A stretch of DNA of 64,000 nt, taken from Scandinavium vulneris_A (GTDB lineage: Bacteria > Pseudomonadota > Gammaproteobacteria > Enterobacterales > Enterobacteriaceae). The DNA is taken from contig JBKGRZ010000002.1 of NCBI GenBank assembly GCA_046518185.1, positions 596,945 through 660,944 on the forward strand, read 5' to 3'. A model generated the notes under the pieces. That model did no database searches. It was not told where the DNA came from and saw only the letters and a program-made list of their open reading frames with translations. This document shows positions 50,814-60,510 of this stretch, in pieces (within the stretch, counting starts at the first letter, position 1; each line of letters opens with the position of its first letter). The translations under genes and the position numbers were made by a program.

Positions 50814-50978
50814 ATGCTTCGCAAGTACGGATGGCTGGTGGTCTTTGCTGTATTCATGTTTTTGTTTGAAGGGCTGCTGATGCAATGGATAGAGCTAATG
50901 TCCACCGAAAGTGATAAATGCCGTAATATGAATTCCGTGAACCCATTGAAGCTGGTGAACTGCTCCGAACTGGAATGA
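50814..50978 (+). CDS. yhdU: Small membrane protein YhdU (DUF2556)
   Basis: A 54-residue protein starting MLRKYGWLVVF, with one N-terminal membrane segment (about 6-24) and a polar tail with two cysteines. Unknown function. An upstream start 15 codons earlier is open but lies in the promoter region. It stands alone between the fis terminator and the cyclic-di-GMP gene. Confidence 0.8.
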   Translation: MLRKYGWLVVFAVFMFLFEGLLMQWIELMSTESDKCRNMNSVNPLKLVNCSELE

Positions 50979-51109
50979 CCCTCTGCCGAGAACGTCGGCG
51001 AACACGCCGATATTCCACGCAAAAAGCAGGGATTTAAATCACTTTGAGTCCCTTCAGGTCGATGGTAATGTCTTGGCCCTCACCACCCCCCCTACGAGCT
51101 GATGACACC

Positions 51110-53170
51110 ATGCTGGCTAGCCATTACGACCCTATTCTGGTCGCCATTTCCTTTGTGATTGCCATTCTCGCCGCCTGGACTGCACTGAACATGGCCGGGC
51201 GCGTTTCAACCAGCGTCGGAAGAGCAGCATGGATGTGGCTCAGCGGGGGCGGTATTGCGATGGGCATTGGCATTTGGGCGATGCATTTTATCGGCATGCT
51301 GGCGATGGATAGCGCGATGGGCATCCGCTACAGCCCGGGATTAACGGCGTTGTCTATGGTTATTGCGCTGGCCTCCTCTCTGTTTGCCTTGTGGCTGGTC
51401 AGCGTTGACAAGTTGCGTCTGCGCCGACTGCTGCCCGGCGCGCTAGTGATGGGCACCGGCGTGGCTCTGATGCATTACACTGGCATGGCGGCAATGGATT
51501 TATCGGCTTCCATCGTCTGGCATTATCAGTGGGTCGCGTTATCTGTGGTTATCGCCCTGCTGGCCTCTTTTGCCGCCCTCTGGCTCACTTTCCGCTTACG
51601 GCACGAAGCCGCCCAAGTCGCGTTAATGCGCTTTGGCGCCGCGGTTCTGATGGGGGTAGCCATCGCCGGAATGCATTACACCGGCATGATGGCCGCGCAG
51701 TTTCCGTCACACATGCCGATGGCCCATCACGGGCTGAACGGCAGCTGGTTAGCGGTTTTGGTCAGCGTGGTGACACTGTTTATCCTCGGGATAACGCTGC
51801 TGATTTCGATGCTGGATGCGCGCCTGCAGGCACGCACCTCCCTGCTCGCCTCGTCGCTTGCCGAAGCAAATAAAGAGCTGGCGCAGTTGGCATTACAGGA
51901 TACCCTCACCCGTTTACCTAACCGCGTTCTGTTTGAGGATCGCCTCAGTCAGGCCATCAGTAAAGCCGACCGGGAAGAACGCTCGTTTGCCCTGATGTTT
52001 ATGGATCTCGATGGGTTTAAGGCCGTTAACGATGCCTTTGGCCATGACGTGGGTGACAAGCTGCTGGTTGCAGTAACCGGGCGTTTGCAGTTGCCGCTGA
52101 GCGGGCAGTTCACGCTGGCACGTATCGGCGGAGATGAGTTTGTTCTGCTGGCCGAGATTTCCGCCCCGGATGACGCTGCCCGCCTTGCCAGCGCACTGGT
52201 GCAGGCTATCGACGCGCCGTTTATGATTGATCCCTACGAACTGGTGGTGACTTTAAGCGTCGGTATTGCGCTCTATCCCCACGACGGGCAGAACGATCGC
52301 GAGCTGATGTTTAACGCCGATGCCGCGATGTATCACACCAAACACACCGGTCGGAACGGGTATCACTTCTTCCAGCCATCGATGAATACCTTTGCCCAGC
52401 AGCAACTGCAGCTGATGAACGATCTGTGGATGGCCGTTGAGCGCCAGGAATTGCGCCTGCACTATCAGCCTAAATGCCAGGCGCCGTCGGGAACGATTAT
52501 GGGTTTTGAAGCACTTCTGCGCTGGGAACATCCGACCAAAGGGTTGCTGGCTCCGGATGTGTTCCTGCCACTGGCGGAGAAAACCGGAATAATCATTCCC
52601 ATGGGTAACTGGGTTATCAACGAGGCCTGCCGCCAGCTCAGCGAATGGCGCAGCCAAGGACAGCTTGAATGGTCCATGGCGGTGAATCTTTCTGCGTTGC
52701 AATTTGAACAACCAATGCTTCTCGACACCGTGTTGGCTTGCCTGGAGCGCCATCACATTCCGCCGGAGATGCTAATTCTCGAGGTAACAGAGACCACGGC
52801 GATGCACAACCCGGAGCAGAGCGTTGAGGTCCTGACACGTCTGACGGAACTCGGCGTAAAGGCATCCATTGATGACTTTGGCACCGGTTACTCCAGTCTG
52901 CTTTATCTCAAACGCTTACCCGCCTGCGAGTTAAAAATCGACCGCGCTTTCGTGAAAGAGCTAAGGGGTGAAGGCGAAGATGCGACGATCGTATCCGCCA
53001 TTGTGGCGCTGGCGAGAACCCTGAATTTACGCGTTGTTGCTGAGGGGGTGGAAACCCAGGCGCAGCTGGAGTTTCTTACCCAGCTAGGCTGCAACACGCT
53101 GCAAGGCTACCTGTTAGGCAAACCGGAGAGCGCAGAGGCGATCACCGCCAGCCATCAGAAAGCGAAATAA
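51110..53170 (+). CDS. MHYT-GGDEF-EAL cyclic-di-GMP signalling protein
   Basis: A 686-residue inner-membrane protein. Seven N-terminal hydrophobic segments carry three MHYT-type motifs (MHFIGML near 58, MHYTGMA near 123, MHYTGMM near 189), a sensor proposed to bind a metal and small gases. GGDEF (340-344, in RIGGDEF) and EAL (467-469, in FEALLRWEHP) are intact, and the EAL metal-site motifs DDFGTGYS and EGVET are present. No RxxD inhibitory site precedes GGDEF. The ATG was chosen by family start; in-frame ATGs at 51062 and 51068 are possible. A similar gene lies beside acrS in Salmonella, not in K-12. Confidence 0.93.
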   Translation: MLASHYDPILVAISFVIAILAAWTALNMAGRVSTSVGRAAWMWLSGGGIAMGIGIWAMHFIGMLAMDSAMGIRYSPGLTALSMVIALASSLFALWLVSVDKLRLRRLLPGALVMGTGVALMHYTGMAAMDLSASIVWHYQWVALSVVIALLASFAALWLTFRLRHEAAQVALMRFGAAVLMGVAIAGMHYTGMMAAQFPSHMPMAHHGLNGSWLAVLVSVVTLFILGITLLISMLDARLQARTSLLASSLAEANKELAQLALQDTLTRLPNRVLFEDRLSQAISKADREERSFALMFMDLDGFKAVNDAFGHDVGDKLLVAVTGRLQLPLSGQFTLARIGGDEFVLLAEISAPDDAARLASALVQAIDAPFMIDPYELVVTLSVGIALYPHDGQNDRELMFNADAAMYHTKHTGRNGYHFFQPSMNTFAQQQLQLMNDLWMAVERQELRLHYQPKCQAPSGTIMGFEALLRWEHPTKGLLAPDVFLPLAEKTGIIIPMGNWVINEACRQLSEWRSQGQLEWSMAVNLSALQFEQPMLLDTVLACLERHHIPPEMLILEVTETTAMHNPEQSVEVLTRLTELGVKASIDDFGTGYSSLLYLKRLPACELKIDRAFVKELRGEGEDATIVSAIVALARTLNLRVVAEGVETQAQLEFLTQLGCNTLQGYLLGKPESAEAITASHQKAK

Positions 53171-53842
53171 TCACAGGCCCTGGCGCTGGAATGTCGTCGC
53201 CGTGTCTAACGTGACCGGCCACAGCGCCGGATGAGGATGTAGCGTGGCCATGATGTAGTCCACCAGCCCCGGGGCCTGATGGAAAAGATCGACGCTTTCA
53301 GGAGAAAGTAACCAGTTTTTCAATACTCCGGAAAAAAAGCCGTGTAGCATCACCAGCGTTAATTCGATATTGGTATCTGCCGGAAGACTGCCCTGTCGGA
53401 TGCACGAGCTTAATATTCGTCGCATATTTTCATGACGAAAGCACAGGCGTTGACGTATCTCCGCTTCAGACATCATGTCTTTATTAAATTCACATTTATG
53501 ATACAAAATTTGCATCAATGCGCGCTGTTTCGGCGTTTGAGCAATATATTGCAAACCAGTTACAAATGCTTCACGTAACCAGCCCAATGGATTTTCTTTT
53601 TCGTTTTGTATCATTCTATGTTTAATAATGTCACTCAGCGGCAGTTGCTGATGCCATATCTCATTAAATAACTCTACCTTGCTATTAAAATGCCAGTACA
53701 CCGCACCCCGCGTGACCCCTGCGGCGTCGGCAATATCCGTCAAGGTGGTATTGGAGACGCCTTGTAGCGCAAACTGCTCAATGGCAGCATCGATCAACTG
53801 CTGGCGAGTGACCAGCGCATCGGCTTTGGTTTTTCTTACCAT
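53171..53842 (-). CDS. acrS: TetR-family regulator AcrS (EnvR)
   Basis: Repressor linked to the AcrEF and AcrAB efflux pumps. It has 223 residues from MVRKTKADAL (E. coli 220). The TetR HTH is NTTLTDIADAAGVTRGAVYWHF-like at about 30-52. Its stop abuts the stop of the convergent cyclic-di-GMP gene with no base between. Divergent from acrE. Confidence 0.94.
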   Translation of the reverse strand: MVRKTKADALVTRQQLIDAAIEQFALQGVSNTTLTDIADAAGVTRGAVYWHFNSKVELFNEIWHQQLPLSDIIKHRMIQNEKENPLGWLREAFVTGLQYIAQTPKQRALMQILYHKCEFNKDMMSEAEIRQRLCFRHENMRRILSSCIRQGSLPADTNIELTLVMLHGFFSGVLKNWLLSPESVDLFHQAPGLVDYIMATLHPHPALWPVTLDTATTFQRQGL

Positions 53843-54197
53843 TAAGTGTGCCCCTACAAGACAATCGACAATTTGCACCCATCAATATATGGGCATCGGC
53901 ATTATATACATAATTATTTATTTACCAATGCCGGACTCACTTCACTTTCACACCAAACAATTGATATAAGAAATGGTTATTAGTGAATCATAAATATTAA
54001 ATATACCTCATCACCTTCGCTATTCCTGACAAGCCAGGACGAATCCTGTCTTTTTTGTGTATGCGTGCTGTTATCCCCTCCCGCTGAATTATCGCGACTA
54101 ACAATTCAAAGTTTTTATTTGTACTATAACGCGCTTCACTTTTTATTTTTTCACCGGTTTCCGGCGAATTTGCTATATCGGTTATTAAGGAATTGCA
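53843..54197. other. Divergent acrS/acrE control region
   Basis: A 355-bp AT-rich region between acrS and acrEF. It should hold both promoters and the AcrS operator. I find no clear single palindrome or promoter by eye, and no gene. Confidence 0.5.
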
Positions 54198-55337
54198 ATG
54201 ACGACTCACGCAAGGGTTACGCTCTTATCCAGTTTGCTCGCTTCGGCTTTGCTGCTTAGCGGCTGCGATAATGCCGGGGATCGGCAGCCACAAACTCAGG
54301 TTCCGCATGTCACAGTTCATGTGGTCAACAGTGCGCCACTTTCCGTGACCACCGAATTGCCGGGCAGAACCTCGGCATTCCGTATCGCCGAAGTGCGCCC
54401 GCAGGTCAGCGGGATCATCCTGAACCGTAACTTCACCGAAGGCGGTGATATTCAGGCTGGAGAATCGCTCTACCAGATTGATCCTGCTACCTACAAAGCG
54501 GCCTGGGAAAGCGCCAAAGGCGATGAGGCAAAAGCCGTTGCCGCCGCCTCTATCGCCCATTTAACCGTGAAGCGTTATATCCCGCTGGTCGGGACACAAT
54601 ACGTCAGCCGTCAGGATTACGATCAAGCAGTCGCCAATTCCCAACAGGCCGATGCCAGCGTCCTCGCCGCGAAAGCCGCGGTAGAAACGGCGCGCATTAA
54701 TCTGGCCTACACCCGAGTTTCATCCCCTATCAGTGGTCGCATCGGTAAATCCAGCGTGACCGAAGGCGCCCTGGTGACCAACGGCCAGGCTGAGGCGCTG
54801 GCGACGGTGCAACAGCTGGACCCGATTTATGTCGATGTCACCCAGTCGAGCAACGACTTCATGCGCCTTAAACAGGAGAGTCTGGAACGCGGCAACGATG
54901 CCAAAAGTGTGGAAGTGGTGATGGAAAATGGCCAGCCCTATGCCCAGAAAGGCACGCTGCAATTTTCCGACGTGACGGTGGATGAAAGCACCGGCTCCAT
55001 TACTCTGCGGGCCGTATTCCCTAATCCACAACATGTCCTGCTGCCGGGCATGTTTGTCCGGGCACGCATCGATGAAGGGGTACAGCCTGACGCCATCCTG
55101 GTTCCGCAACAGGGCGTCACCCGTACCCCAAGAGGCGATGCTACGGTGATGATTGTTAATGCCAAAAATGAGGCCGAAGTTCGCGCCGTAACGGCTGCTC
55201 AAGCCGTGGGCGACCATTGGCTTATCACCGCCGGACTTAAACCTGGTGACAAAGTCATTGTCAGCGGATTGCAGAAGGTGCGTCCTGGCGTGCCGGTGCA
55301 GGCCGATCCAGACACTGCAATCTCAATCGCAAAATAA
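54198..55337 (+). CDS. acrE: Efflux pump periplasmic adaptor AcrE
   Basis: Membrane fusion lipoprotein of the AcrEF-TolC pump, 379 residues. The lipobox LLSGC places the lipidated Cys at residue 23. The segments VRPQVSGIIL and YTRVSSPISGRIGK flank the helical hairpin. acrF follows after 12 bp. Confidence 0.96.
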   Translation: MTTHARVTLLSSLLASALLLSGCDNAGDRQPQTQVPHVTVHVVNSAPLSVTTELPGRTSAFRIAEVRPQVSGIILNRNFTEGGDIQAGESLYQIDPATYKAAWESAKGDEAKAVAAASIAHLTVKRYIPLVGTQYVSRQDYDQAVANSQQADASVLAAKAAVETARINLAYTRVSSPISGRIGKSSVTEGALVTNGQAEALATVQQLDPIYVDVTQSSNDFMRLKQESLERGNDAKSVEVVMENGQPYAQKGTLQFSDVTVDESTGSITLRAVFPNPQHVLLPGMFVRARIDEGVQPDAILVPQQGVTRTPRGDATVMIVNAKNEAEVRAVTAAQAVGDHWLITAGLKPGDKVIVSGLQKVRPGVPVQADPDTAISIAK

Positions 55338-55349
55338 TCAGGGGCCATT

Positions 55350-58300
55350 ATGTCCAGTTTTTTTATTCAGCGCCCTATTTTTGCCTGGGTACTGGCCATC
55401 ATTCTGATGATGGCGGGTGGTCTTGCTATTATGCAACTGCCCATCGCACAGTACCCGACGATCGCGCCCCCGGCGGTAGCCATTTCGGCCACCTATCCCG
55501 GGGCTGATGCGCAAACCGTGCAGGATACCGTCACCCAGGTTATCGAACAGAACATGAACGGTATCGATAACCTGATGTACATGTCCTCCACCAGCGATTC
55601 TGCCGGTGGCGTAACCATTACCCTGACCTTCCAGTCAGGTACCGATCCGGATATCGCTCAGGTACAGGTGCAGAACAAACTGCAACTGGCTACTCCGCTG
55701 CTGCCGCAGGAAGTACAGCAACAGGGCATCAGCGTTAAAAAGTCGAGCAGCAGCTATTTACTGGTGGCGGGATTTGTATCTGATAATAAGGCCCTGAATC
55801 AGGATGATATCTCTGACTATGTCGCCTCCAACCTTAAAGATGCGATCAGCCGCCTGAATGGCGTCGGCGATACCCAACTATTCGGCGCGCAGTATGCCAT
55901 GCGCATCTGGCTCGATCCGAATCTGCTCAACAAGTTTCAGCTGACACCAGTCGATGTCGTAAACCAGCTGAAAATCCAGAACAACCAGATTGCAGCGGGC
56001 CAGCTCGGCGGGACACCTGCCATCGGCAACCAACAGCTTAATGCGTCGATTATTGCCCAAACACGCCTGAAAGATCCGCAGGAGTTCGGCAACGTCACGC
56101 TACGCGTCAATCAGGACGGATCGGTTGTGCACCTGCGCGACGTGGCCCAGATTGAACTCGGGGGTGAAAACTACAACACGCTTGCCCGCATTAACGGGCA
56201 GCCAGCATCCGGTTTGGGTATTAAACTCGCCACCGGTGCGAACGCCCTTAACACCGCCGAGGCGATCAAAACCAAACTCGCTGAGCTGCAGCCGTTCTTC
56301 CCACAGGGGATGCATGTCGTCTATCCTTACGACACAACGCCGTTCGTCAAAATCTCGATTCACGAGGTCGTAAAAACCCTGTTCGAAGCGATCGTCCTCG
56401 TCTTCCTTGTGATGTATCTGTTCCTGCAAAATATCCGCGCAACGCTTATCCCAACCATCGCCGTACCCGTCGTATTGCTGGGCACCTTCGCCATTTTGGC
56501 GGCTTTTGGTTATTCGATTAACACCCTGACGATGTTTGGTATGGTGCTGGCGATAGGACTATTGGTGGATGATGCCATTGTGGTGGTGGAAAACGTCGAG
56601 CGTGTGATGGCCGAAGAAAGGCTCTCGCCAAAGGACGCGACGATAAAATCGATGGAGCAAATCCAGGGGGCGCTGGTCGGGATTGCAATGGTGCTCTCCG
56701 CGGTGTTCATCCCGATGGCATTTTTCGGCGGCTCAACGGGGGCAATCTATCGTCAGTTTTCGATAACCATTGTTTCCTCCATGGCCCTGTCCGTACTGGT
56801 GGCGTTAATTCTGACCCCAGCCCTGTGCGCGACGTTGCTGAAACCTGTTTCAGCCGATCATCACGCCCCCAAACGCGGATTCTTCGGCTGGTTTAATACC
56901 CGGTTTGACCAGAGCGTCAATCACTACACCGACAGCGTCAGTCGTATCCTGAGAGGAACCGGGCGTTATTTAATTATCTATGTGGCAATCGTAGTGGGAA
57001 TGGCGGTTCTGTTCATGCGTTTGCCGACCTCTTTCCTGCCAGAAGAAGATCAGGGCGTGTTCATGACTATGGTTCAGCTACCATCGGGGGCGACGCAGGA
57101 GCGCACCCAAAAGGTGCTGGATACCATGACCAACTACTATCTCAACGACGAGAAAGCTAACGTCGAGAGCGTCTTCACCGTGAACGGTTTCAGCTTTAGC
57201 GGCCAGGGTCAAAACTCAGGGATGGCATTTATCAGCCTGAAGCCGTGGGATGAACGCAGCGGTGAAGAAAACCATGTTGAAGCGATCATCAAACGCGCGA
57301 CGGCCAGCTTTAGCCATATTAAAGATGCCATGGTGTTCCCGTTTAACCTGCCTGCGATTATTGAATTAGGCACGGCAACGGGTTTTGACTTTGAGCTGGT
57401 CGATCAGGCTGGCCTTGGGCACAGTGGTCTGACCCAGGCCCGTAACCAACTGCTCGGTATGGTTAAAGAACATCCGGACGTACTGGTCCGTGTGCGTCCA
57501 AACGGCCTTGAAGATACTCCGCAGTACAAGCTGAATGTCGATCAAGAAAAAGCGCAGGCGTTGGGGGTGTCGATTTCTGATATCAACCAGACCATCTCGA
57601 CCGCGCTGGGTGGGAGCTACGTGAACGACTTTATCGACAGGGGTCGCGTGAAGAAAGTTTACGTTCAGGCGGAAGCAAAATTCCGTATGCTGCCAAACGA
57701 CATCAATAGCCTTTACGTTCGCAGTGCAAATGGCGAAATGGTTCCCTTCTCTGCATTTTCTACCGCAAGCTGGGTTTACGGCTCACCGCGTCTGGAGCGA
57801 TTCAACGGTCTGCCGTCAATGGAACTTCTCGGCGAAGCCGCGCCGGGTAAAAGTACTGGTGAAGCGATGCTGCTGATGGAAGAGATGGCCAGCAAACTGC
57901 CTGCCGGCATTGGTTACGACTGGACGGGTATGTCTTATCAGGAGCGCCTGTCCGGTAACCAGGCTCCGGCGCTGTATGCCATTTCACTGATCGTCGTGTT
58001 CCTGTGCCTCGCGGCGCTTTATGAAAGCTGGTCGATACCATTCTCGGTCATGCTGGTAGTGCCTCTGGGGGTTATCGGAGCGCTGCTTGCCGCATCGCTG
58101 CGCGGGATGCATAACGACGTCTATTTCCAGGTTGGCCTGCTGACGACGATTGGACTGTCGGCGAAAAACGCCATCCTGATTGTCGAGTTCGCCAAAGATC
58201 TGATGGACAAAGAAGGAAAAGGGGTGATTGAAGCCACACTGGAAGCCTCCCGAATGCGTCTGCGTCCAATTCTGATGACATCTTTAGCGTTCATTCTCGG

Positions 58301-58457
58301 CGTTATGCCGCTGGTTATCAGTAACGGTGCCGGCAGCGGTGCGCAAAATGCCGTAGGGACTGGCGTGATGGGCGGTATGCTAGCCGCGACGCTGCTGGCC
58401 ATCTTCTTTGTCCCGGTATTCTTTGTGGTCGTCCGTCGACGTTTCAACACAACGTAA
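55350..58457 (+). CDS. acrF: RND multidrug efflux transporter AcrF
   Basis: Proton-driven RND pump (HAE1 type), 1035 residues (E. coli AcrF 1034). Twelve membrane segments and two large periplasmic loops. The proton-relay aspartates are the DD pair in LLVDDAIVVVENVERV near 407, and the relay lysine is in SAKNAILIVEFAKD near 940. The frame is intact. Confidence 0.97.
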   Translation: MSSFFIQRPIFAWVLAIILMMAGGLAIMQLPIAQYPTIAPPAVAISATYPGADAQTVQDTVTQVIEQNMNGIDNLMYMSSTSDSAGGVTITLTFQSGTDPDIAQVQVQNKLQLATPLLPQEVQQQGISVKKSSSSYLLVAGFVSDNKALNQDDISDYVASNLKDAISRLNGVGDTQLFGAQYAMRIWLDPNLLNKFQLTPVDVVNQLKIQNNQIAAGQLGGTPAIGNQQLNASIIAQTRLKDPQEFGNVTLRVNQDGSVVHLRDVAQIELGGENYNTLARINGQPASGLGIKLATGANALNTAEAIKTKLAELQPFFPQGMHVVYPYDTTPFVKISIHEVVKTLFEAIVLVFLVMYLFLQNIRATLIPTIAVPVVLLGTFAILAAFGYSINTLTMFGMVLAIGLLVDDAIVVVENVERVMAEERLSPKDATIKSMEQIQGALVGIAMVLSAVFIPMAFFGGSTGAIYRQFSITIVSSMALSVLVALILTPALCATLLKPVSADHHAPKRGFFGWFNTRFDQSVNHYTDSVSRILRGTGRYLIIYVAIVVGMAVLFMRLPTSFLPEEDQGVFMTMVQLPSGATQERTQKVLDTMTNYYLNDEKANVESVFTVNGFSFSGQGQNSGMAFISLKPWDERSGEENHVEAIIKRATASFSHIKDAMVFPFNLPAIIELGTATGFDFELVDQAGLGHSGLTQARNQLLGMVKEHPDVLVRVRPNGLEDTPQYKLNVDQEKAQALGVSISDINQTISTALGGSYVNDFIDRGRVKKVYVQAEAKFRMLPNDINSLYVRSANGEMVPFSAFSTASWVYGSPRLERFNGLPSMELLGEAAPGKSTGEAMLLMEEMASKLPAGIGYDWTGMSYQERLSGNQAPALYAISLIVVFLCLAALYESWSIPFSVMLVVPLGVIGALLAASLRGMHNDVYFQVGLLTTIGLSAKNAILIVEFAKDLMDKEGKGVIEATLEASRMRLRPILMTSLAFILGVMPLVISNGAGSGAQNAVGTGVMGGMLAATLLAIFFVPVFFVVVRRRFNTT

Positions 58458-58470
58458 TGATAAGTAAAAT

Positions 58471-58495
58471 AAAAAGGCGCTTAACGCGCCTTTTT
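58471..58495 (+). terminator. Terminator after acrEF
   Basis: AAAAAGGCGC-TTAAC-GCGCCTTTTT, a 10-bp perfect stem. Confidence 0.9.
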
Positions 58496-58720
58496 AATTT
58501 AACCCAGATTAATACCTATATAGCAGACGGAAAAATCAGAGTTTTATTCTGCACATTTTCTACATAATTAGCGGGATATTCGCCAAAACCTTCACGATGT
58601 TTACAGAGCAAACAAATTGAGATTATTTGCTCCTCCCGGCGGTTCTTATCTCAATGGTAAAATTAACGTCATTCCGCAAGACCGATTTTTATGTCACCGC
58701 GGTTTATTCGAGGTAATATC

Positions 58721-58942
58721 ATGAAAAGATTAATTTCAGTTGCATTACTGACCGCCTTACTCGCAGGCTGCGCACACGATTCACCTTGCGTGCCGGTTTA
58801 TGACGATCAGGGGCGGCTGGTTCATACCAACACCTGCATGAAAGGCACCACGCAGGATAACTGGGAAACAGCCGGAGCGATCGCCGGTGGCGCAGCAGCC
58901 CTGGCGGGCCTGACGCTAGGCATTGTCGCCTTAACCAAATAA
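58721..58942 (+). CDS. yhdV: Small lipoprotein YhdV
   Basis: A 73-residue predicted lipoprotein. The signal ends in the lipobox LLAGC with Cys17. The C-terminal third is a Gly/Ala-rich hydrophobic stretch (AGAIAGGAAALAGLTLGIVAL). E. coli YhdV is the same length. Function unknown. A terminator follows. Confidence 0.93.
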   Translation: MKRLISVALLTALLAGCAHDSPCVPVYDDQGRLVHTNTCMKGTTQDNWETAGAIAGGAAALAGLTLGIVALTK

Positions 58943-58950
58943 TCACACTC

Positions 58951-58973
58951 AAGCGCGGGATTCCGCGCTTTTG
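58951..58973 (+). terminator. Terminator after yhdV
   Basis: AAGCGCGG-GATT-CCGCGCTT followed by TTG, a compact 8-bp stem with a short T tail. Confidence 0.65.
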
Positions 58974-59098
58974 CTTCACAACGGTGCGTACTTACCTCTA
59001 AAGTAAAAAAATCGCCTCATTTCCTTATTGCATAATAAAATAAAATCGTGGTTTACATCAGACTTCCATAATTAAAAATTATTGTTCAGCCTTTTTCT

Positions 59099-59114
59099 CG
59101 TGAGCAATTTCACA
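59099..59114. promoter_or_regulatory. CRP-like site far upstream of yhdW
   Basis: CGTGA-N6-TCACA, 9 of 10 consensus positions, about 200 bp upstream of the sigma-54 promoter. Role inferred only. Confidence 0.4.
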
Positions 59115-59311
59115 GATTATTCCCCTTCATTCCCACGCAAATATTAACCCACGGAATCAATTCTTTCCCCCCTCTCAATCCTGAAACTTTTTCGCTCTGT
59201 TTTGTGGCACAGGTTGTAATTTTGCACCAACCCAGGGCGCTTATTTTTTTCTTTCCTGTCTACACTCACTCTATTGCTCCCCCGCGACCCAAAATCAGGT
59301 GGTTGCAATTC

Positions 59312-59327
59312 TGGCATCCCCTTTGCT
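59312..59327 (+). promoter_or_regulatory. Sigma-54 promoter of yhdWXYZ
   Basis: TGGCAT-N5-TTGCT gives the minus-24 GG and minus-12 GC with exact consensus spacing; only one base differs from TGGCAC. The start would be near 59338, about 80 nt before yhdW. E. coli yhdWXYZ is known to be NtrC-activated under nitrogen limitation. Confidence 0.85.
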
Positions 59328-59416
59328 TAACAGGGTATGGCCATGGCCACAGACAGGTTTCGACGTTCTTTCGGACGTCTATATATAACGATAAATTTCG
59401 CCACACAGGATGCTTT

Positions 59417-60442
59417 ATGAAAAAGATGATGATCGCCAGCCTCACAGCGGCGGGCGTGCTGTTTGCAATCTCCAGTCAGGCACATGCAGGTACTACTTTC
59501 GAAGCCGTGAAAAAGAAAGGCTTTGTCCAGTGCGGGATCAGTGACGGATTGCCAGGCTTTTCCTACGCGGATGCCGACGGCAAATTTACCGGTATCGATG
59601 TTGATGTCTGTCGTGGTGTGGCCGCCGCGGTATTTGGTGATGCCAGCAAAGTGAAATATACCCCCCTGACAGCGAAGGAACGTTTCACCGCGTTGCAGTC
59701 GGGCGAAGTGGATTTACTGTCGCGTAATACCACCTGGACCTCTTCTCGCGATGCGGGTATGGGTCTTTCCTTTACCGGCGTGACTTATTACGACGGCATT
59801 GGCTTCCTTACACACGATAAAGCGGGCCTGAAAAGCGCGAAAGAACTCGATGGTGCAACCGTCTGTATTCAGGCCGGTACGGATACCGAGCTGAACGTGG
59901 CGGACTACTTTAAAGCCAACAAAATGAAATACACGCCCGTGACTTTCGACCGCTCTGACGAATCAGCAAAAGCACTGGAATCTGGACGTTGCGACACGCT
60001 GGCGTCCGACCAGTCCCAGCTGTATGCCCTGCGTATCAAGCTGAGCAAGCCAGGCGACTGGGTTGTTCTGCCAGAAGTGATTTCTAAAGAACCACTGGGT
60101 CCGGTCGTCCGTCGCGGCGATGACGAGTGGTTCTCTATTGTTCGCTGGACGCTGTTTGCTATGCTGAATGCCGAAGAAATGGGCATCAACTCGAAGAACG
60201 TGGATGAGAAATTCGCAAATCCATCGACGCCTGATATGTCTCACCTGTTGGGCAAAGAGGGGGATTTCGGTAAGGATCTGAAGCTGGACAACAAATGGGC
60301 TTACAACATCGTTAAACAGGTCGGTAACTACGCTGAAATTTTTGATCGCAACGTCGGTGCAGACAGCGCACTGAAGATAAAACGTGGCCAGAACAACCTC
60401 TGGAACAACGGCGGGATCCAGTACGCTCCGCCGGTTCGATAA
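59417..60442 (+). CDS. yhdW: Amino-acid ABC transporter, periplasmic binding protein
   Basis: AapJ-type solute-binding protein, 341 residues, with a 24-residue signal peptide (cut after SQAHA). The amino-acid binding fold is recognised from LSRNTTWTSSRDAG near residue 100 and VCIQAGTDTE near 155. First gene of a four-gene uptake system for polar or general L-amino acids. The E. coli copy is reported as possibly defective; here the frame is complete. Confidence 0.95.
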   Translation: MKKMMIASLTAAGVLFAISSQAHAGTTFEAVKKKGFVQCGISDGLPGFSYADADGKFTGIDVDVCRGVAAAVFGDASKVKYTPLTAKERFTALQSGEVDLLSRNTTWTSSRDAGMGLSFTGVTYYDGIGFLTHDKAGLKSAKELDGATVCIQAGTDTELNVADYFKANKMKYTPVTFDRSDESAKALESGRCDTLASDQSQLYALRIKLSKPGDWVVLPEVISKEPLGPVVRRGDDEWFSIVRWTLFAMLNAEEMGINSKNVDEKFANPSTPDMSHLLGKEGDFGKDLKLDNKWAYNIVKQVGNYAEIFDRNVGADSALKIKRGQNNLWNNGGIQYAPPVR

Positions 60443-60510
60443 GTTTTACGCTGTGACGGGCATCGCTTCGGCGATGCCCAACCTGATGTTCTGGTCATTG
60501 AGGTTTTCCT

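Larger units (their letters stand above)
58943..59416. other. Control region upstream of yhdWXYZ
   Basis: A 474-bp AT-rich gap. It contains the yhdV terminator, a CRP-like palindrome (59099-59114), a half-site TGCACC (59223-59228) like those bound by NtrC, and a sigma-54 promoter (59312-59327). A long in-frame extension of yhdW exists from 59204 but covers these elements and lacks a signal peptide, so it is not coding. Confidence 0.7.

Noticed and set aside
53997..54209. A 70-codon minus-strand frame in the acrS-acrE gap
   Set aside because: No ribosome binding site, no recognisable product, and it overlaps the acrE start and its promoter region.
59204..59416. Upstream in-frame extension of yhdW by 71 codons
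   Set aside because: It covers the sigma-54 promoter and the expected transcription start and would hide the clear signal peptide that begins at 59417.
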